DNA from: an uncultured Eubacteriales bacterium
GTDB lineage: Bacteria; Bacillota; Clostridia; Christensenellales; UBA1242
Direction of reading: 5' to 3'
Assembly: GCA_948514155.1 (NCBI GenBank)
Contig: CAOQYA010000007.1
Coordinates: 1-44,252, forward strand
DNA: 44,252 nt
Numbering within the stretch: the first letter of the stretch is position 1; each line of letters opens with the position of its first letter. Below the pieces are notes generated by a model, which worked only from the letters and a program-made list of their open reading frames with translations, had not been told where the DNA came from and searched no databases. A program made the translations under genes and the position numbers. Positions 39,701 through 44,252 of the stretch are shown here, piece after piece.

Positions 39701-40024
39701 GACAGAAAATATAAGTTCGCAAAGTTCTACAATTTCTCTGCTGACCAAACTGAGTTATTGCAATCGCCGTCTGATATGGAAACTAACCCATTTGAAGTTT
39801 TAAAATTTCTATATACAGAATGGTGCTGCAACGACAACCTTGACGGCGGAATTCCGAAACTGAGAATGTTTTATCACATTCAAAGTTCCAGCCTCCACCC
39901 AGTTCAGCCGGCAAACCCAAATCGTCCATTTGAACAGGATAGGCAGAATGAATACATATTTAACTATCTGCGCGGTCACTTTATTGAGATAAATTTCTGG
40001 CCATTTTGCATTTTAGACACTTAA
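36745..40024 (+). CDS. phase-variable exported repeat protein 2 (out of frame as assembled)
   Basis: The ATG begins a signal peptide (MKTFKSAKKKSISFAAVMAA, then LFCVFGVTLCHL) that runs into ten G (36841-36850) and stops at TGA. With nine G it would read on as LGGGPDRLTANLAVVERN and QLGIDLAEPHIS into a frame open to 40024, giving about 1090 residues. The body is beta-helix-like, with many GGI(V/I)G ... CxNxGxI units (for example GGFIGLSSGDVSVISSRNNG, GGIVGMVYSSSEVNIEGCIN) resembling GLUG repeats, and ends DGGIPKLRMFYHIQ plus a 60-residue tail. It is a paralog of gene 1 at both ends and in the repeats. No LPXTG motif or membrane anchor is visible. It has its own promoter and terminator. Confidence 0.82.
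36841..36850 (+). repeat. poly-G tract (10) at the signal peptide junction of gene 2
   Basis: Ten consecutive G at the same site as in gene 1. Nine or twelve would restore one continuous frame. Confidence 0.88.
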
Positions 40025-40048
40025 AAAACACCCTTCGAGGTGTTTTTT
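40023..40048. terminator. bidirectional terminator between poly-G gene 2 and the glycosyltransferase
   Basis: AAAAAACACC pairs with GGTGTTTTTT around CTTCGA, between converging genes. Confidence 0.85.
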
Positions 40049-41234
40049 AATCTGTGATTTTAATTATTGTTGGCTTAATTGCGCCTTTTTTCTTGCCGTC
40101 ATAGTCCTTGTCCCAATCTTTGATTGCACTCTTAAACATTTCGATTGTTTTATCAATGCTTTTTTCGATCAGGAAGTTTTTCGAGTGCTCCACATATTCC
40201 TTTTTATAGCAAAGGCGCTCTTCGGGATGCTCTATCCACCAGTCAAGTTTTTGGGCAAGGTCTTTGTGGTCGCCGGCTTTAAACAGAGACTCTTCGCAGA
40301 TTGTGAACTGCGGCGTTGCTGAGCGGCTTGACTGCGAAACAATAGGCACAACTCCGCAAGCGATTGCTTCCATGCAACTTATGCCTTCAATTTCAGTGTC
40401 GGCAGGGTGAATGTAAATATCGGTGAAATTGTGAATGGAATGCAGTTGCTCTTTTGTGAAAAAGCCGAAAATTGGAGCGTTTGGAAGACAGGTGGACATC
40501 TTTTGAATTTTCTTTTTAAGTGGGCCTTTTCCGCCGAAGATAAGTTGAATTTTGTCGCTGTATTTAGAGCGCTTTACCGCTTTAATAATAAGGTCGTGGC
40601 GCTTTTCTTGTGAAAATCTGCCGATAAATGACACAATGATTTTATCATTCAAGAACTCCGGCTTTTCCACCTCTTTCATCGAAAATTGCTCCGAAAAGCC
40701 GTTTGAGATAACATGCAAATAACTGTTGTATTTTTGTTTTACAAGCCTGTCGGCAATCATTTGGCTAGGGCAGTGGATGTGCTTGATAAAGCGATAGAGA
40801 TTGTTGTAAAAAGCAAGATAGATTGCGTCATTAAGCGGCCTGATTTTGTGCAAATACACTGTGGAAGTGATGTTGCAAGGGTCAACATGGAAGGCGGCTG
40901 TGCAGGGCACATTCAATTCGCGGCAGAGTTTGGCCGTTTTGATGCCAAGTTTAAATGGCATATATATGTGAACGATGTCGCTGCCTATTATCGCACTTTT
41001 AAGCACATCTTCGTCGGGTGAGGCAAAATTAAAGCCTTCCGACGAAATGATTTTGTCGAACAACTTTCCAAAAGAGCGCTTGGGCAGGCCATAACTTGTT
41101 CGACCCTCCTCGTCAATGGTCACAACTCTAATCTTATGCCCCCGCTTTTTTAATAACTCTGTGAAGCGTCTGGCTGAAATGCCTGTGCCGTTGTTTTCGT
41201 CAAAATATGCGTCAGTAACAAAAGTGATTATCAT
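40047..41234 (-). CDS. GT4-type glycosyltransferase
   Basis: A 395-residue GT-B fold glycosyltransferase. The N-terminal acceptor domain starts MIITFVTDAYFDENNGTGIS with ARRFTELLKKRGHKIRVVT. The C-terminal nucleotide-sugar domain has VSFIGRFSQEKRHDLIIKAV, GGKGPLKKKI, and the E-x7-E-type motif in EIEGISCMEAIACGVVPIVS. Members of this subgroup include diacylglycerol glucosyltransferases that make membrane glycolipids; the acceptor here is not proven. The start is the ATG after AGGAGAAAAACAA; twelve extra residues upstream in frame lack a ribosome binding site. Confidence 0.88.
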   Translation of the reverse strand: MIITFVTDAYFDENNGTGISARRFTELLKKRGHKIRVVTIDEEGRTSYGLPKRSFGKLFDKIISSEGFNFASPDEDVLKSAIIGSDIVHIYMPFKLGIKTAKLCRELNVPCTAAFHVDPCNITSTVYLHKIRPLNDAIYLAFYNNLYRFIKHIHCPSQMIADRLVKQKYNSYLHVISNGFSEQFSMKEVEKPEFLNDKIIVSFIGRFSQEKRHDLIIKAVKRSKYSDKIQLIFGGKGPLKKKIQKMSTCLPNAPIFGFFTKEQLHSIHNFTDIYIHPADTEIEGISCMEAIACGVVPIVSQSSRSATPQFTICEESLFKAGDHKDLAQKLDWWIEHPEERLCYKKEYVEHSKNFLIEKSIDKTIEMFKSAIKDWDKDYDGKKKGAIKPTIIKITD

Positions 41235-41268
41235 TTGTTTTTCTCCTGTTAACAAATTAAGCATACTC

Positions 41269-41296
41269 ATATTAACATATTTTCTGCTAATTTCAA
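41269..41296 (-). promoter_or_regulatory. promoter of the glycosyltransferase gene
   Basis: On the minus strand TTGAAA (41291-41296), 16-nt spacer and TAATAT (41269-41274), 34 bases before the ATG. Confidence 0.55.
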
Positions 41297-41350
41297 AAAA
41301 TATTGCAAAGACTTAAGAAAAAAGAAAAAGTGCAAGATTTAGGTGTGTTT

Positions 41351-42217
41351 TTAATAAAAATCTAATTTGTTTTTAAATTCTGGCACATATTTTGGCGAGG
41401 CGGAGCCTTCTTCTTGAATAAAGCCATTTTTAAAGCCCAGTTTTTGGGCGTGTTTAAGCACAATTTTATATTCTAACGGCGTTATTGGCCTGTCAATAGG
41501 GAAGTCGGCTTTGTAGCAAGGAAAATATTGGCACATTAGGCTGATATATGTTTCAGTGCCTAAATTCTCTGCTGCCCACGAAAGCACTTTTTTAGAGTTT
41601 TCAATATGCGTCGGCAAAATCATGTGCCTGATTATCACACCCTTTTTCATGAGGCCGTTTTCGATTATGTCTTGTGGCTGGCAGGCGCGCATCGTCTTAA
41701 CTATCGTGCTTGCCTTTTCAAAATAGTCTGCGGCGGAGGAATATTTTTGTGAGATGTCGCTGTCATAATATTTTAGGTCGGGGATAAAAATGTCAATGTA
41801 AGGAGAAAGGCGTTCAATAGTTTCCGGCTCTTCATAGCCCGAACTATTCCAGACAATTGGAATGTTAGGCCGATAAATTTCAAGTGCAGCGATAATTTCT
41901 TCAGCATAGTGAGTGCCGGTGACAAGATTGATGTTTTCCGCTCCTTCCTCTTCAAGTTTTTTGAAGATTTGACTAAGACGCGTGACCGAGATTTCTTCGC
42001 CAACGCCTTCGTGACTTATTTGATAGTTTTGGCAAAAGCAGCATTTCATGTTGCAGTGCGAAAAAAAGATTGCGCCGCTGCCGCGCGTTCCGCTTATTAT
42101 TGGCTCTTCCCAAAAGTGCTTCATAACGCAGCCCACTTTCAAGGCCTTAGCCCCGCAAAAGCCGACCGCCCCGGCCCTCTCAATTCCGCACTTTCTTGGG
42201 CATAAATAGCATTTCAT
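41351..42217 (-). CDS. PflX-type (COG1313) radical SAM protein
   Basis: A 288-residue radical SAM enzyme. The [4Fe-4S]/SAM motif is CNMKCCFC (Cys55, Cys59, Cys62), inside the group-typical context ISGTRGSGAIFFSHCNMKCC and FCQNYQISHEG. The N-terminus adds a second Cys set (MKCYLCPRKCG ... GFCGA). This pattern belongs to the PflA-related PflX/AmmeMemoRadiSam-type group, whose substrate is not established. No obvious partner gene is adjacent. The ATG is exactly six bases after the -10 TAAAAT, with no Shine-Dalgarno, so the transcript should be leaderless. It diverges from glnS. Confidence 0.88.
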   Translation of the reverse strand: MKCYLCPRKCGIERAGAVGFCGAKALKVGCVMKHFWEEPIISGTRGSGAIFFSHCNMKCCFCQNYQISHEGVGEEISVTRLSQIFKKLEEEGAENINLVTGTHYAEEIIAALEIYRPNIPIVWNSSGYEEPETIERLSPYIDIFIPDLKYYDSDISQKYSSAADYFEKASTIVKTMRACQPQDIIENGLMKKGVIIRHMILPTHIENSKKVLSWAAENLGTETYISLMCQYFPCYKADFPIDRPITPLEYKIVLKHAQKLGFKNGFIQEEGSASPKYVPEFKNKLDFY

Positions 42218-42223
42218 GCTTAA

Positions 42224-42252
42224 ATTTTAGCATTTTTCAGGATATCATGCAA
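42224..42252 (-). promoter_or_regulatory. radical SAM gene promoter, leaderless type
   Basis: On the minus strand TTGCAT (42247-42252), 17-nt spacer, TAAAAT (42224-42229), then six bases to the ATG. Confidence 0.75.
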
Positions 42253-42301
42253 CAAAAAGAAGAAATTTTTTGGCCGGAGAAGAGTTTAATTTCCTCTTTG
42301 C

Positions 42302-42330
42302 TTGACAAGAAATTTGCGGGCAGATATAAT
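42302..42330 (+). promoter_or_regulatory. glnS promoter
   Basis: TTGACA (42302-42307) and TATAAT (42325-42330) with 17-nt spacing, both perfect consensus. It lies downstream of an earlier in-frame ATG and so fixes the glnS start at 42349. Confidence 0.88.
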
Positions 42331-42348
42331 GGCATAAAGAGGTTTAAA

Positions 42349-44028
42349 ATGATTGATTTGGATAAGATTGAGCCCTCGAATTTCATTGAGGCGGAAATTC
42401 TTGAAGATTTGAAAGCCGGCCGTGCTAAGGAGGTTATCACTCGTTGTCCGCCAGAGCCAAGTGGCTATTGGCACATCGGGCACTGCAAGGCGTGGACTAT
42501 CGACTTTGAAACGGCGATTAAGTTTGGCGGCTACACATATCTTAGAATGGACGACACTAACCCCAGCCGCGAGCAGGGCGAGTTTGCCGAAAGTTATCTT
42601 GAAGATTTAAAGTGGCTTGGTTACACACCTAAGGCAATGATTTTTGCCAGCGAGGCATATTTTGAGAAGATTTATCAGATTGCAGAGCAAATGATTTTGG
42701 ACGGCTGGGCATATGTTGACGAGCTTACTCAAGAAGAGCAATTAAAGCAGAAGGGAACTCTCACATCTCCAGGGCAGAACAGCCCATATCGCGATAGACC
42801 AGCCGAGGAGAGCCTTAAACTTTTCCGAGAAATGAGGGCAGGTAAGTTTCCAGACGGAAGTTTGACACTTAGGGCGAAAATTGATATGGAGCATCCAAAC
42901 ATCTTGATGCGCGATCCAATTATGTATAAAATCAGCCGCGAACATCACTACAAAACTGGCGATAAGTGGTGTATCTATCCAATCTACGATTTTGCGCACC
43001 CTATGGAGGACGCGCTCGAAGGCGTGACCTATTCGCTTTGCGACATCACTTTCCGTGTGCATCGTGAACTTTACGAATGGTTTATCGACCACGGCTGGAA
43101 GAAGCCATTTCCGCCGAAGCAGAGGGAGTTTTCGGCGCTCAATCTTGAAAATGTGCTGCTTGGCAAGCGCTATCTTAAGGCGCTCGTTAATTCCGGCAAG
43201 GTTATGGGCTGGGACGACCCAAGATTTCTCACCATTGTTGGCATGAAGAGGCGAGGTTACACCGCGACTGGCGTTAAGAACTTTATCAAAAGTTGCGGCG
43301 TTGTTGTCAGCGAGAGCAACATTCCTTTCAATGCGCTTGAATATTACATTCGTGAAGACCTCAACAAAGTTGCAACGCGTGCAATGGTGGTGCTTGACCC
43401 GCTCAAAGTTGTGATAACAAACTGGGAAGAGGGCAAGAGCGAAGAAATTGAAATCGACAACAATCCTAACGACGAAAATGCCGGCAAACACAAAGGACTT
43501 TTCGGCCGTGAAATTTACATTGAAAGAGAGGACTTTGCTCTCAATCCACCGCCAAAATATAATCGGCTTGTTGAGGGCGGAATTGTGCGCCTCAAGGGCT
43601 CGTATATCATAAGATGTAACGAAGTTGTTTACAAACATAACGGCGAAATTGATTATCTTAAATGCGAATATCTGCCAAACACTAAGAGTGGGCAGGAAAA
43701 CTGCAATATGAAAGTGAAGGGCACAATTCATTTCGTGGCAAAAGAGAATGCTTTTGATTGCATAATTCGCAACTTTAAGAATCTTGTTAAGGACGAGTAT
43801 CTTTGGCCGAATAAAGCCCTTGCACAAGGAATTGCACTAGACGAAATTTTGGAAGAGAACTCGCTTGTCGAGACAAAAGCCAAAGCGGAGAAGTTCCTTC
43901 TTAGTGCTAAGCCTTTTGACAAATTCCAGTTTATGCGAAAAGGCTATTTCACACTTGATAAAGATAGCACTCCTGACAACTACATCTTCAACTCCACAAT
44001 ATCTCTCAAAGACTCATTTAAAAGATAA
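42349..44028 (+). CDS. glnS: Glutaminyl-tRNA synthetase
   Basis: GlnRS charges tRNA-Gln directly with glutamine. The 559-residue class I enzyme has PPEPSGYWHIGH (HIGH at 42-45), the DDTNPSREQGEFAESYLEDL segment, and the LNLENVLLGKR region, where LGKR replaces the common MSKR signature; VMGWDDPRFLTIVGMKRRGY follows and is GlnRS-specific rather than GluRS. A C-terminal anticodon-binding beta-barrel domain is present. The start at MIDLDKIEP has AAAGAGG upstream; a longer frame would include the promoter. Many Bacillota lack GlnRS and use GatCAB, so its presence is informative about the lineage. Confidence 0.95.
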   Translation: MIDLDKIEPSNFIEAEILEDLKAGRAKEVITRCPPEPSGYWHIGHCKAWTIDFETAIKFGGYTYLRMDDTNPSREQGEFAESYLEDLKWLGYTPKAMIFASEAYFEKIYQIAEQMILDGWAYVDELTQEEQLKQKGTLTSPGQNSPYRDRPAEESLKLFREMRAGKFPDGSLTLRAKIDMEHPNILMRDPIMYKISREHHYKTGDKWCIYPIYDFAHPMEDALEGVTYSLCDITFRVHRELYEWFIDHGWKKPFPPKQREFSALNLENVLLGKRYLKALVNSGKVMGWDDPRFLTIVGMKRRGYTATGVKNFIKSCGVVVSESNIPFNALEYYIREDLNKVATRAMVVLDPLKVVITNWEEGKSEEIEIDNNPNDENAGKHKGLFGREIYIEREDFALNPPPKYNRLVEGGIVRLKGSYIIRCNEVVYKHNGEIDYLKCEYLPNTKSGQENCNMKVKGTIHFVAKENAFDCIIRNFKNLVKDEYLWPNKALAQGIALDEILEENSLVETKAKAEKFLLSAKPFDKFQFMRKGYFTLDKDSTPDNYIFNSTISLKDSFKR

Positions 44029-44053
44029 AAAAACACCCGAGAGGGTGTTTTTT
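44027..44053. terminator. bidirectional terminator after glnS
   Basis: AACACCC pairs with GGGTGTT around a GAGA loop, with A and T runs outside. Confidence 0.85.
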
Positions 44054-44064
44054 ATATGAAAATT

Positions 44065-44252
44065 TTATTCCGCGTTTTTGTAACTTATTAAAATATGGCA
44101 CGGCCCGAATAGGCACGCAAAAACGATAAGAGGGAGATTAGCCAAAACTATGCCGCTGAACAAAAATATCAAAGAAGGTGTTATTGAAAGAAATAATGCT
44201 TTTAATTGGCCGTTTCTTTTCCAAAAAACTATCCATTCGATACAATATGCAA
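44065..44252 (-). CDS. C-terminal part of a membrane protein (partial)
   Basis: On the minus strand an open frame enters from the window end and stops at TAA. The visible 62 residues contain two hydrophobic segments (ALFLSITPSLIFLFSGIVLA and LPLIVFACLFGPCHILIS), followed by YKNAE at the end. It is the tail of a multi-pass membrane protein. The family cannot be decided from this fragment. It converges on glnS and shares the bidirectional terminator. Confidence 0.6.
   Translation of the reverse strand, partial: AYCIEWIVFWKRNGQLKALFLSITPSLIFLFSGIVLANLPLIVFACLFGPCHILISYKNAE

Noticed and set aside
42196..42348. N-terminal extension of glnS from an upstream start
   Set aside because: The extension would cover the perfect TTGACA/TATAAT promoter, and the start at 42349 has its own ribosome binding site and matches the family's N-terminus.
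42742..43827. 361-codon open frame antisense to glnS
   Set aside because: It is entirely within glnS on the opposite strand, has no family resemblance and no start signals.

Overview
The window comes from a low-to-moderate-GC, Gram-positive-type Bacillota chromosome, most likely an uncultured, probably gut-associated Clostridia lineage. The evidence is the sporulation genes yqfC and yqfD, sepF, an L27 precursor with a cleavable N-terminus next to its protease Prp, a DnaI-like helicase loader with a DnaD-domain partner, and sigma-A promoters with extended -10 elements. The exact taxon cannot be read from the sequence.

Housekeeping backbone. 1-4.4 kb: end of an unidentified gene, then pcrA-ligA. 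4.8-9.7 kb: str operon (rpsL, rpsG, fusA, tuf) with a structured rpsL leader and a large inverted-repeat insertion between rpsG and fusA. 9.7-13.2 kb: a small LRR protein, a zinc-ribbon protein, sepF-lspA-rluD, a PH-like protein and a tiny Cys/Gly-rich protein. 13.4-17.5 kb: a 1350-residue, single-pass, Ig-like surface protein. 20.3-27.1 kb: rplU-prp-rpmA, ogg, then nfeD-floA-(yqfB position)-yqfC-yqfD-ybeY-era. 27.3-32.5 kb: ZIP transporter, two small XRE repressors, an MBL hydrolase, tRNA-Trp, dnaI and a DnaD-type replication protein. 32.5-44.2 kb: an M1-type lipoprotein peptidase, two large paralogous repeat proteins, a glycosyltransferase, a PflX-type radical SAM protein, glnS and the end of a membrane protein gene.

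Accessory content stands out in four places. (1) 17.5-20.3 kb is an AT-rich island with three tandem double-HTH regulators and a type III toxin-antitoxin locus: a ToxN/AbiQ-family RNase preceded by three ~36-nt antitoxin RNA repeats, an internal terminator and a consensus promoter. The divergent repeat copy carries a compensatory base-pair change. (2) 34.1-40.0 kb holds two paralogous exported proteins whose signal peptides are separated from the mature frame by poly-G tracts of 7 and 10 at the same site. Both are out of frame as assembled, which is the signature of slipped-strand phase variation; the first copy also has a nonsense codon. (3) 28.1-28.9 kb has two XRE repressors with divergent 7-3-7 palindromic operators in the same position beside a TTGCAA/TTGCAG box. 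(4) Three intergenic regions (rpsG-fusA, downstream of era, downstream of tRNA-Trp) contain large multi-branched inverted-repeat elements; the last also duplicates the tRNA 3' end.

A further genome-wide trait shows up repeatedly. Several genes (pcrA, the MBL hydrolase, both poly-G genes, the radical SAM gene) have an ATG exactly six nucleotides after a good -10 hexamer and no Shine-Dalgarno sequence, and others have a GTG eight nucleotides after it. These should be leaderless mRNAs.
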